Of a stretch of 64,000 nt of DNA, positions 19,574 to 27,823 are shown one piece after another. A model generated the notes under the pieces. That model was not told the origin of the DNA. It saw only the letters and a list, made by a program, of their open reading frames with translations, and searched no databases. The position numbers were made by a program, and so were the translations under genes. How positions within the stretch are numbered: position 1 is the first letter of the stretch; every line of letters starts with the position of its first letter. This DNA is from an uncultured Opitutaceae bacterium (lineage in GTDB: Bacteria; Verrucomicrobiota; Verrucomicrobiia; Opitutales; Opitutaceae), in contig CALFNN010000093.1 in NCBI GenBank assembly GCA_937902925.1, positions 1 through 64,000 of the forward strand, written 5' to 3'.

Positions 19574-21229
19574 TCATACGCCAACGACGCCCGCGATTTT
19601 CAGCGCGATCGCGTGCCCGCTCGGCAATTGTTCCGGCAGCTTCACGGCCAGCCCTTGCTCGGTCTGCGCCCACGCGAGCTTGCCTCCCTGGCCAAGCAGC
19701 GTCACGTCGGCTACCTTGCGCCCGCCGAGCTGAGGTGAGCGCGTGGAAAGGCTCGCCAGAACCGCGCTCGAATCATCCGGCCGTCCGAGCAGGAAGGCGT
19801 AGAGGAATCCATTCCTGGTGGTGAACCGGACGTCCCGCGCCGTCAGCGGCGCGCGATTGTCGCGCGCCCCGGCGGATCGAGTGGCACCCGGCGAGGTGTC
19901 GGGGATGGGCGGCAGCAGTTTGAACACGCTGGTGTCCCGCACGGTGCCCGCAACGCTGGGTCCTTCGCCGCAAATTTTCCAAGGGCGGGTGCCGTGGATC
20001 CCTTCGCTATTGGCAGCCATCCATGTTGTGATCTCGGAGACGATTCCCATTTCCGTGACATCGAGCGTTCCGTCTGATTTCAGCGGAAAGTTCAGCAGCA
20101 GGGTGCCATTCCGGCTGACCACGTCGACCAGCAAGTCGATGCACTGTTTTGGCGTTCGATACCGCGCCTCCCGATCGTAGTGCCAGCCAGCAACGCAGGT
20201 GTCGGTTTGGAACGGATTGGGCCAGATTCCCTCCGCGATACCTCGCTCAAAGTCCAGCACGGCCGTCCCGTCCTGGCAGTCCTCCAGGCCTTTGCTGGTG
20301 TAAACCGCCTCCACCCGGTCCTCGTGCCACTGCGCGCTCCGATTATATAGGTGCGCCACTAATTTCAGTCCGTAGCGCTCGAACCGAATGACCCCATCGT
20401 GATACATCAGGTCCGGCTGGAGTTGGTCGATGAGATCCTGAAGCCGCAGGAGATACTGCTGCTTCCAAGACTCTGGCACATTGCCAACGTCTCCCGGCTG
20501 CGGCGCCGGTTGGTGTTTGGGGTGATAAAGATCGGCGTATTGAGGATCGGTCCCGTCATAGGGCACGCCGGCGAGCGGACCCGTCTTGTCGCTGCCAAAG
20601 CAGGTCGACATCCACTCGTAGCTTGCGTGCAGGTGCTGGCTCACCCCGAAACGCAGCCCTTGCTTCATCGCCGCGTCCTTGAACATTTGCGCGATGTTTT
20701 TCCTCGGTCCGACTGCAACTGAATTCCACCGCGGTTGGAATCGCGAATTCCACAGGTCAAAGTTGTCGTGATGCACTCCCATACTGACGAAAAACTTCGC
20801 CCCGGCCTTCCGGTAAAGCCCCAGCAGATAATCCGGGTCGAAGTTTTCGGCCTTCCAGGTCGGAATCACGTCTTTGTAGCCGGACTTCGACGGGTGGCCG
20901 TAAGTCTTGAGGTGATGGTTGTATTGTCGGTGACCCTGCAGATACATGTTGCGCGCATACCAATCACCCATCTCGGGAGCGGATTGCGGGCCCCAGTGCG
21001 CCCAGATGCCGAACTTCGCATCGCGAAACCACTCCGGACACCGGTATTGCCGGAGCGATTCACGGGTCGGTTGAAACGGCCCGGGCGCGATCGGGTAGTC
21101 GGATACGGGGGGCGTCGGACTGGCGGCCGCAGCGCACGCCCGCGATTGCCAGAAGGGAGCTGTTAAGCCCGCGCCGGTTACGAACGCGGAGGTCTTGAGG
21201 AAATCGCGCCGGGAGAAGGGCATCTTCAT
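19574..21229 (-). CDS. GH29 alpha-L-fucosidase (5), Tat-exported
   Basis: GH29-family protein, about 551 aa from ATG 21229, chosen because it opens a Tat signal (MKMPFSRRDFLKTSAFVTG). Motifs: KFGIWAHWGPQSAPEMGDWY, VSMGVHHDNFDLWN and candidate nucleophile Asp278 in PDLMYHDGVIRF, where the usual aromatic before the nucleophile is His. LLLNFPLKSDGTLD closes the barrel. It is most like the fourth fucosidase (Tat signal, DWYARNMYLQG block). It ends a minus-strand run containing a LacI regulator 68 bases upstream, and may be controlled by it. The atypical active-site neighbour makes substrate uncertain. Confidence 0.85.
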   Translation of the reverse strand: MKMPFSRRDFLKTSAFVTGAGLTAPFWQSRACAAAASPTPPVSDYPIAPGPFQPTRESLRQYRCPEWFRDAKFGIWAHWGPQSAPEMGDWYARNMYLQGHRQYNHHLKTYGHPSKSGYKDVIPTWKAENFDPDYLLGLYRKAGAKFFVSMGVHHDNFDLWNSRFQPRWNSVAVGPRKNIAQMFKDAAMKQGLRFGVSQHLHASYEWMSTCFGSDKTGPLAGVPYDGTDPQYADLYHPKHQPAPQPGDVGNVPESWKQQYLLRLQDLIDQLQPDLMYHDGVIRFERYGLKLVAHLYNRSAQWHEDRVEAVYTSKGLEDCQDGTAVLDFERGIAEGIWPNPFQTDTCVAGWHYDREARYRTPKQCIDLLVDVVSRNGTLLLNFPLKSDGTLDVTEMGIVSEITTWMAANSEGIHGTRPWKICGEGPSVAGTVRDTSVFKLLPPIPDTSPGATRSAGARDNRAPLTARDVRFTTRNGFLYAFLLGRPDDSSAVLASLSTRSPQLGGRKVADVTLLGQGGKLAWAQTEQGLAVKLPEQLPSGHAIALKIAGVVGV

Positions 21230-21297
21230 TTGCAGCTGGGAGGATTGGGGTTGGGCCAGAGCCACGCTCTGACAAATCGGGGACCTTATTCGACGTC

Positions 21298-22410
21298 CTA
21301 TGGCGCGGCAGTCAAGTGCGCGTCCCCAACCACTGAGGCGAATTCTAGGCCAACGCGGTCGTCCGGTAATGACGCTTTATGCGCTTTGCGCACGGTCGGG
21401 CCTTCGACCCAGCGTGCGGGAACGATCGTCGTCATCGCCTGCTCAGGCACTCCGCATTCGTTGCGGTGCAGTTGCGCGATGAGCAACTCGACGGCGCGCG
21501 CGCTGAGTTTACGCGGATGCAAGTCGAGGCCGGCGCATGGTCGGGTTTTATAGAGCAAGTTGAGGCTGGCGAACCCGTGCGTTTGCGGCAGTCGCGCACC
21601 GCAGTATTCCATCCACTCGATGACGTCCGTAAAATGGCTGAGCACGACGTCGGGATTGTAGCGGCGGAACCATGCGACGAAATCGTCCCTGCGATGCCCC
21701 TGCACGAAAAGCGGTGGCACGCGCTCGACATCGGACTGGGTTTCTTGAAACGTCCGAAACGCCGCGCTAAATTCATGTTGGGTTCGTTCGTCACGCCTTG
21801 GCTCAAGGTAAAGGCCAGGCCGCTGATAGCCACGTTCGGCGAGTTGGACGAGCATTGCAAACATCGAACGGTAGTAGCTGCAGCAGACGCAATGCAGCGC
21901 CGGGCGCTCGATGAAATAGTCGGTGTAGACGCCAGCGTAGTGCGACCAATCCAGTTCCGACCAGTTGGGCGCGTTCCACGACGGCAGCACGAGCACGCCG
22001 TGGACGCCGCGTGATTGCAGGATCGAGTCCAGTCGCGCCATCGTGATCTTGGCGTGGTCCACGACAAGCGACTCGAGTTTACACCCAAGTTCGGTCGCGC
22101 GCGCCTTTCCTCCGGCCATGAGCTCGGTGTGAAAAATCCTCTGCGAGTCGGGCCGTTCCGGCTCGACGATGTCGACCGCAGCGAGCACGCCGCGAAATGT
22201 TGCGCGTCGCCGAAGTTCCGACATCATCGCCGACGCGAGCGGGTTGCTTCGGTAGCCAGCCTCACCGGCGGCATTGCGCACCCGCTGCGCCGTCGCGGCA
22301 TCGACGCGACCCCGGCCGCGCAACGCATCCGAAACGGTGGTGTGCGAGAGGCCCAGCTTGCGGGCCAGCGAACGGACAGTTGGAGCGGAACTCATGTGAC
22401 TCACGGTCAT
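21298..22410 (-). CDS. LacI-family transcriptional regulator (1)
   Basis: LacI/GalR-type repressor of about 370 aa: N-terminal helix-turn-helix (VRSLARKLGLSHTTVSDALRGRGRV) and a periplasmic-binding-protein-like effector domain. The ATG at 22410 forms an ATGA overlap with the stop of the upstream ACT-like gene, favouring it over ATG 22395 and over longer leaders. It is embedded in a minus-strand operon with a GH29 enzyme downstream and DUF1080 and TonB receptor genes upstream, so an L-fucose or related glycoside signal is plausible (inference). It is clearly paralogous to the regulator at 27824-28855, sharing VLPSWNAPNW/FLPIWSEPDF-type blocks and the terminal PARWV. Confidence 0.9.
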   Translation of the reverse strand: MTVSHMSSAPTVRSLARKLGLSHTTVSDALRGRGRVDAATAQRVRNAAGEAGYRSNPLASAMMSELRRRATFRGVLAAVDIVEPERPDSQRIFHTELMAGGKARATELGCKLESLVVDHAKITMARLDSILQSRGVHGVLVLPSWNAPNWSELDWSHYAGVYTDYFIERPALHCVCCSYYRSMFAMLVQLAERGYQRPGLYLEPRRDERTQHEFSAAFRTFQETQSDVERVPPLFVQGHRRDDFVAWFRRYNPDVVLSHFTDVIEWMEYCGARLPQTHGFASLNLLYKTRPCAGLDLHPRKLSARAVELLIAQLHRNECGVPEQAMTTIVPARWVEGPTVRKAHKASLPDDRVGLEFASVVGDAHLTAAP

Positions 22411-22712
22411 GCACGCGGACGCGATTCGAGCGGTTTGAGACGGCTGAGAATCCGCGCCTGTTGGTCCGTGCCGCCCTGGGAAACATACCGGACGCCAGCG
22501 AGACATCGGCAATCTTCCACGCAGGCATTGATCTGGGCTTCGTCCCCCTCGACGCTCATCCAGACGCGCACTTCACGGGGTTCGCCGAGCGCTGTCCACA
22601 CCAGCGAATCGAGCGTGAGGCGCTGCTGGGTGAGAACGTGCGCGACGCTGCCGAGCAGCGACTCACCATCGCAATCAAGCGGAGCGCCGTCGACGTCGAT
22701 GGTCTGCTTCAT
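22407..22712 (-). CDS. Small ACT-like domain protein
   Basis: A 101-aa protein starting MKQTIDVDGAPLDC. The middle (RLTLDSLVWTALGEPREVRVWMSVEGDEAQINACVEDCRCL split over two strands and a helix, then AGVRYVS) has the beta-alpha-beta rhythm of ACT domains such as acetolactate synthase small subunits, though no amino-acid-binding signature is clear. It overlaps the stop of the upstream gene (ATGA, 22709-22712) and the start of the LacI gene (ATGA, 22407-22410), so it is firmly in the operon. An ACT protein has no obvious role in fucoside use; it may be a small-molecule sensor. Function unknown. Confidence 0.6.
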   Translation of the reverse strand: MKQTIDVDGAPLDCDGESLLGSVAHVLTQQRLTLDSLVWTALGEPREVRVWMSVEGDEAQINACVEDCRCLAGVRYVSQGGTDQQARILSRLKPLESRPRA

Positions 22713-23290
22713 GGGCGCGGCTCCAACGCGCAAGGCGTGCGCTCCGTCTCACGGTCGAACTGGCGCACGTTCCTGTCGCGGGACGGCGGTGGAACGAAGT
22801 TCGGATCGATCGGCACGCGACGGGCCTTGATCGGGCGGATTTCAATGGTGGCGTTGTTTTCCCCGACGAGCGCGAGCGTCGAGCGATCCTGCGTAACTTC
22901 ATCGGGTTTAAGCCACGCGTGCGCCGTAACCCGCAGCGTGTCGCCGGGCTGGGAGTGCTGCGGGCTGGTGGTCCAAATTTCACTCCGTCCTTCGCTCCCG
23001 AACATGACGTGCTGAAAAACCGTTTCGCCGCGAACGAGGTTACGCACCTCGATCCGCGCGAATTCCGCAAAACCCGCGGCCCAGCACGCGCAGGGACCGA
23101 GCACGATTGCGCCGTCGAAACCGAGATCGAAGCGGGTTTCGAACGCGGCAACTTTTAGCCCGTGCAACTGCGCGCGAATGAAGGGGATGAGCATTTGCGT
23201 GGCGCGCTTCATAGCGGAGGGCCTGGGGGTTTCTCGCGCGGCCTTTCCCCACAAGCCGGAACGCGCAGTCGACCGGTTTGGTATCTTCAT
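22709..23290 (-). CDS. Hypothetical protein in LacI/DUF1080 operon
   Basis: Reading frame of about 193 aa from ATG 23290; ATG 23347 (overlapping the DUF1080 stop) and ATG 23212 are alternatives and none has a clear ribosome-binding site. I do not recognise the family. It has a hydrophobic mid-region (FDGAIVLGPCACWAAGFAEF) followed by a beta-rich part (GETVFQHVMFG, SQPGDTLRVTAHAWL) and an Arg/Pro-rich tail. Support as a real gene comes from the 4-base ATGA overlap with the ACT-like gene and the tight spacing within a seven-gene minus-strand run. Long antisense frames also exist here, so confidence is moderate. Confidence 0.48.
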   Translation of the reverse strand: MKIPNRSTARSGLWGKAARETPRPSAMKRATQMLIPFIRAQLHGLKVAAFETRFDLGFDGAIVLGPCACWAAGFAEFARIEVRNLVRGETVFQHVMFGSEGRSEIWTTSPQHSQPGDTLRVTAHAWLKPDEVTQDRSTLALVGENNATIEIRPIKARRVPIDPNFVPPPSRDRNVRQFDRETERTPCALEPRP

Positions 23291-23333
23291 TTTTGGCCCA
23301 CGGTGACGCGGAAATGGAACGCGATCGCTTGAT

Positions 23334-24263
23334 TCAGGGCAGGGCATTTTCTGCGAACTCCGGCGGCATAGCGTCGGCCGGTGCGATTTTCACGTCGCGG
23401 AAATAAACTTCCGCGCCTTCGGTCTGCAGGCTAATCTGCCCCGCGGCTAACGGCGCCGACGACGGTCCGTCGATGCGCTGAGCATGGTGGAGACGCATGA
23501 CAACCACGCCGTTGACGATATGAATGCTTTCGTCGCCCACACAGATTAGGTCGAGGGTGTTCCACTCACCGTTCGGTTTTTCCGGGTCGCCCCGCTTGAC
23601 ACAGCGATTGCCGACCGGCGGTTTCTGCACAAAGAGCGTTGGCTGACCTTTCGGGTCATACAACCATAGCTTCTCTTTGCGCGAGGCATTGACGGTGATT
23701 TGCGTGCCGAGCGCGTAGAGATCTCCCATGTCGTGTTCCTGAATTTGAAATTCAATGGAGCGCGGCCAAGTCGCATGGTCGAACCCCGGCTCACCGTGGA
23801 CGAAATACAGTAAACCGCTGTCGCGTGGCGCCTGCAGCTTGATGCTCCACTTTCTCTCGCCCCACTTCACTTGTAGTCGCAAATGAAAATTTGAAAACGA
23901 CTCTTTCGTCGTGATTACCCCGAAACCCTGCCCGGTGATGTGGATGGCCGGCTGGCCGTCGACCGTTTCGATGTTGAACACCTTGAGCGGGTCGCGGTTT
24001 TTTCCAATCGGCTCAAGGTAGCGGCCGTTGGCGTCGCGCTTGAGACCTGGGACGTTCCAAGCGGCATCGGGATTCGTCATGAACATCTCCCAGCCGTCGA
24101 GACTGCGACCATTGAAAAGCGGCCGCCATTTTTCTTCGGCACGAAGGACGTTTGGAGCGGCCGCGAACCAACCGGCGGCGACGAAAACTGCGGCGCGAAC
24201 ATACGATGGGCGGATTTTCATGAAGATCGATAGTGCGAACGCGGCAATGGTGGCGTGGTTCAT
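23334..24263 (-). CDS. DUF1080 (3-keto-glycoside hydrolase-like) protein (1)
   Basis: Exported beta-jelly-roll protein of the DUF1080 family, now linked to hydrolysis of 3-keto-glycosides. Motifs: WRPLFNGRSLDGWEMF at the mature start, SFSNFHLRLQVKWGERKW, DSGLLYFVHGEPG, IEFQIQEHDMGDL and a C-terminal GQISLQTEGAEVYFRDVKI block. The ATG at 24263 makes an ATGA overlap with the upstream DUF1080 gene, but ATG 24221 starts a better signal peptide (MKIRPSYVRAAVFVAAGWFA); the true start is one of these. It pairs with a second DUF1080 copy immediately upstream and a TonB receptor. Confidence 0.85.
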   Translation of the reverse strand: MNHATIAAFALSIFMKIRPSYVRAAVFVAAGWFAAAPNVLRAEEKWRPLFNGRSLDGWEMFMTNPDAAWNVPGLKRDANGRYLEPIGKNRDPLKVFNIETVDGQPAIHITGQGFGVITTKESFSNFHLRLQVKWGERKWSIKLQAPRDSGLLYFVHGEPGFDHATWPRSIEFQIQEHDMGDLYALGTQITVNASRKEKLWLYDPKGQPTLFVQKPPVGNRCVKRGDPEKPNGEWNTLDLICVGDESIHIVNGVVVMRLHHAQRIDGPSSAPLAAGQISLQTEGAEVYFRDVKIAPADAMPPEFAENALP

Positions 24264-25085
24264 TTGTCCGGCCAGACGAGTTCGCGAACCCAGATATTGC
24301 GAAAGGCGACAGGATGCCGATGGTCCTGGAGCACCAGCGGCAATTTCGCGGGATGCGGCTGGTAAGGCGGCAGCGTGGCACGGTGATACGTCGGACCATT
24401 CGGTGTTGGCCCGGTAAGCACGACGTCGTGCTGCACCAGCACGCCGTTGTGAAACGCCGTCATCCGCGCCGGCTTCAGCAGCGAACCATCCGCGCCAAAG
24501 CGCGGCGCGATGAACACCACGTCGTAGGTCTGCCACTCACCGGGGCGACGCGAGGTGTTAACGAGCGGCGCGTGCTCTTTATAAACTGCGGCGGCCTGGC
24601 CGTTGACGTAGGTTGGGTTGTTGAACGAGTCCAGCACCTGCAATTCGTAGAGCCCCATGAAAAACACCCCGCTGTTACCGCGGTCCTGACCGTTGCCTCT
24701 TACGTCGGCCGGCGCACGCCATTCAAGGTGAAGCTGCACATCGCCGAAACTCCGCAACGTCTGCTGGTCACAAGGCTGCGGACTCGGCACGACCACCATC
24801 GCGCCGTCCTCAATTTTCCAGCGCTGCCCGCCCTCGCGCACCGGTTGCCAGCCGTCAAGGTTCGTGCCATCGAAGAGCACGATCGCGTCCTGTGGCGGCC
24901 GGCCCGGCGGTGCATCGACAACTGGTGGGATGGGCGACCACACTTCGGTGGCTGCCTCGGGCGGAGGCGCTGCCAATCCGCGTAACGACGTCAGTGGGCT
25001 GTGCGACGAGCACGGCGTCGCTCGTCATTGCGAACCAGAAGAGCGCTAGCCAGGACGGTGTGCGGTCGGGTTCCCCTAGATTCAT
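24260..25085 (-). pseudogene. DUF1080 protein (2), probable 5' frameshift
   Basis: Second DUF1080-family protein. The body (24260-24976) is complete: IVLFDGTNLDGWQPV, SFGDVQLHLEWRAP, NSGVFFMGLYELQVLDSF and a terminal PLVLQDHRHPVAFRNIWVREL block. It has no ATG and no signal; only a TTG at 24976 opens it. The adjacent frame from ATG 25085 (MNLGEPDRTPS, then hydrophobic WLALFWFAMTSDAVLVAQP) looks like the missing signal peptide and runs out of phase near 24976-25000. A single indel would join them. It could be a consensus error, a decayed gene, or a cytosolic variant started at TTG. The downstream DUF1080 gene overlaps its stop. Confidence 0.65.
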
Positions 25086-25222
25086 AATGGGGATTTGGTT
25101 TGTGGTGGGGGAAAAGCGTGGGAAGGCCCATCCTGGCGCGGCTGCCGCTGCGCCTTCGGAGCAGGGACTCCAGCTGAATCCTCAAAACAGCCGAAGGTTG
25201 GCAGGGGGTTATGCGCGTAGGA

Positions 25223-27676
25223 CTAGAAACTATACGTAACCGAGCCTTTGATGTTGCGCGGGTCGCCGACGACGATCGACGTGCGGCTGCCGCCGGCGTA
25301 GATGTAGTTCTTGTCGAGCGCATTGTTGAGCTGGATGCGGGCGGTCCAGTCCTTCGCGCGATAGGTGAAGCCCAGGTTCACCAGGGTGCGGCCCTGGATT
25401 TTGTAGCTCGCCTGCTGCGGCACGAAGCCGGCGGCCACGCCGGGATAGGTCGTCGTGACGCCGGCCAGCGGCTTGGTGGTCGTGAGCCCGGTCACGCTCT
25501 CGCCCACAGAGTCACTGTGATAATCGGTGCCGGCGTTCACGCCGAAGCCCCGCAGCGCGCCCTCGGTGAAGCGATAGTCCACGTAGAGCGCGGCAATGCG
25601 GTCCGGCACCGCGCGAATGCGGACACCGGTCGGCTGGCGATATTTGTAGTCGGACCAATTGCCGATGATCGTCAGGTTTCGGCTGAGCGCATAGCTGCCC
25701 TCGGCCTCCCAGCCCTTCGACTTCACGTCGAGGTAGGTGCTGTTCGGCAGCAGATTCGCCGCCGCCTGGTTGCCCTGCGCCACAAGCGTGTAGTATTCGC
25801 TGTTCGGCACGGCGTAGTTCGTCTGCGAGATGTCGAAGTGCGCGACCGACAGCGTGAGCGTGTCGCGGAGCAGCGAGGTCTTGACGCCATACTCGTTCTG
25901 CGTGCCGTTGGTCGGCTTGAACGGCGGCAGCAGGCCCGGATTGCCGGCCTGCAACGAGCCGGGCATCGATTCACCCGACGTGTTGCGGCTGAAATACACC
26001 GAGACCGGCTTGATCGGTTTCACGGTGATGCCGTAGCTCGTCGCGTTGGTCGTGATGCTCAGCGTCCGATCGCCGATCGCACTGACACCGGTGTTGTCCG
26101 TGCGGGTCAGCGAACCATAATACTTCGAGGCGCCGCCGGAGAGCAGCAGGTGATCCTGCAGGAAACTCGCCGTCTCATAGACGTAGAGCTGCGCTTCCTC
26201 GAGCTTCGCGGTCTTGTTCTGCACGCCAATCGTCGGATTCGGCTCCGGATAGACCAGCGGGATGTAGCTGATCGACGAGAGGTTGTTGTTTGGCACGTCC
26301 GGTCCCTGCGACACGCCGACGAAGCTCTTCCACTTGGTCTTGGAAAAATTCGCCGCCAGGCCGGTGATCGTGGTGGACTTCACGAAATCGCTGTCGAACT
26401 TGCCCGCGTAGTCGTTGCGGAGGTGCGCCTCGTTGTAGTAAAGGTGATCGCTGTTGTTGTTGCGGTGGTAAACGTAGGTGCTCGGGTCGGGCAGCGGCAC
26501 GTTCTTCGAGGTCGCGATGGCAAACGGCCCCGAGTTGTCCACAGTCCAGACGACGCCCGGCTCGTATTTGCCCGTGTAAGGATCGCGGGTGGGATTGAAC
26601 GCCACCAGCGCGCCCGTGGTCGGATCCGGCGCGAAAATCGCGGCGCTGGTGCCGCCCTGGTCTTCGCGCAGGATGTGATCGGCCGAGACCGACAGCCGAG
26701 AGGTGATGTGGTCGCTGAGCGTCGAGAGCAGCTCGATGGTCACTCGGTCCGTCCGGCGATGGCGGTGGTCGTAGGCTTCGCCGCCCGAGAACGACCAATC
26801 CTTCGGCAGGCCCTTGGCAATGATCGCGTAGCCGTCGCTGCCGACGCTCGGATCGAGCGGCGCGCCAAAGCCGGGGATCTCGCGGTTCTGCACGAACTCG
26901 CCCTTCACGACGAGCTTGGTCGTGGGCGAGAGCTGCCAGCTGATCGAGGGCGCGAACTCGTAACCCTTGCGAAAGCTGTTTTTCTGATAGCCCTTGCTGT
27001 CCCATACCGCCGCCACGAAACGGACCGCGATGCCCTTTTGCGACGAGATCACGCGGTTGATGTCGGTGCTGAGCGCGGTGCCGAAGTATTGGGCGAGTTC
27101 CAGCGTCGCGGTCTGCTGGTCCTTCATGATCGGCGACTTGGTGATCGGGTTGAACTGGCCGCCGGGCGCGCCACCGGGGACGAGGATCGCGTTCGGACCC
27201 TTGATGATCTCGATGCGATCGATGTTATACGGCGCCTCCGCCATGCTGTAGCCGTCCTCACCGGAGATCACCATGCCGTCGATGAACTCGTGCGAGACCT
27301 GGAAGCCGCGGATGGTGTAACGGTCGCCGCCGATCGGCAGTGTGGATTCCACGACTGGCGTGACGTATTTGGCCGCGTCCAGCATGCGCTGACTCATCGA
27401 GTCCTGGATGAATTCACTCGTGACGATCGACACCGTCTGCGGGATGTCCTGGATGGCCATCGCCACGCGGGTGCCGGAGAGTGCCTGCTTCGAAAGATAG
27501 GGATTGTCGAGAGTCTCGTTGATGGTGAATTCGGCCAGCTTGATCGGTTCCTCCTTGGCCGCGGCCGGACTCTGGGCTGGCGCCATTTGAGCGAAAGCGG
27601 GACGGACGGTGGTTAACGCGAAGGCGGCGAGCATCGCGCAAACGGCGATGCGACTACGGTTCGTGGTCGTGTTCAT
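25223..27676 (-). CDS. TonB-dependent outer-membrane receptor (1)
   Basis: Outer-membrane active transporter, 817 aa. Signal peptide about 1-29 (ends RPAFAQ), mature N-terminal IKLAEFTINE block, plug domain (GTRVAMAIQDIPQTVSIV to RYTIRGF and IEIIKGPNAILVPGGAPGG) and a C-terminal beta-barrel ending GSVTYSF with terminal Phe. The plug resembles siderophore-type receptors (FhuE/FpvA-like), but in this phylum such receptors also sit in carbohydrate loci. It lies 147 bases downstream of a LacI gene and upstream of the DUF1080 pair, so glycoside uptake under LacI control is likely. No SusD partner is present, as expected outside Bacteroidetes. A long antisense open frame covers it and is judged spurious. 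Confidence 0.92.
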   Translation of the reverse strand: MNTTTNRSRIAVCAMLAAFALTTVRPAFAQMAPAQSPAAAKEEPIKLAEFTINETLDNPYLSKQALSGTRVAMAIQDIPQTVSIVTSEFIQDSMSQRMLDAAKYVTPVVESTLPIGGDRYTIRGFQVSHEFIDGMVISGEDGYSMAEAPYNIDRIEIIKGPNAILVPGGAPGGQFNPITKSPIMKDQQTATLELAQYFGTALSTDINRVISSQKGIAVRFVAAVWDSKGYQKNSFRKGYEFAPSISWQLSPTTKLVVKGEFVQNREIPGFGAPLDPSVGSDGYAIIAKGLPKDWSFSGGEAYDHRHRRTDRVTIELLSTLSDHITSRLSVSADHILREDQGGTSAAIFAPDPTTGALVAFNPTRDPYTGKYEPGVVWTVDNSGPFAIATSKNVPLPDPSTYVYHRNNNSDHLYYNEAHLRNDYAGKFDSDFVKSTTITGLAANFSKTKWKSFVGVSQGPDVPNNNLSSISYIPLVYPEPNPTIGVQNKTAKLEEAQLYVYETASFLQDHLLLSGGASKYYGSLTRTDNTGVSAIGDRTLSITTNATSYGITVKPIKPVSVYFSRNTSGESMPGSLQAGNPGLLPPFKPTNGTQNEYGVKTSLLRDTLTLSVAHFDISQTNYAVPNSEYYTLVAQGNQAAANLLPNSTYLDVKSKGWEAEGSYALSRNLTIIGNWSDYKYRQPTGVRIRAVPDRIAALYVDYRFTEGALRGFGVNAGTDYHSDSVGESVTGLTTTKPLAGVTTTYPGVAAGFVPQQASYKIQGRTLVNLGFTYRAKDWTARIQLNNALDKNYIYAGGSRTSIVVGDPRNIKGSVTYSF

Positions 27677-27823
27677 GGGTGGTGGGATTGGCTGTCGCTC
27701 GCTCGATGCCCAACAAAGCCCGCAAAAACGCCGGCTTCAGGGTTCTTCGCGCTGGGATCGAACTAAGCGGAGCCAGTCGTAGAGTCCGCCGACCGCGATT
27801 CAACGCTGCTCGATATGGACAGT

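Noticed and set aside
25211-27616. 801-codon open frame on the plus strand
   Set aside because: It is antisense to the TonB receptor, whose plug, barrel and terminal Phe are unmistakable. The antisense product is Arg/Val/Ala-rich with no domain; high GC makes such frames common here.
27677-27823. LacI operator in the receptor leader
   Set aside because: No inverted repeat of convincing length or symmetry could be found by eye.
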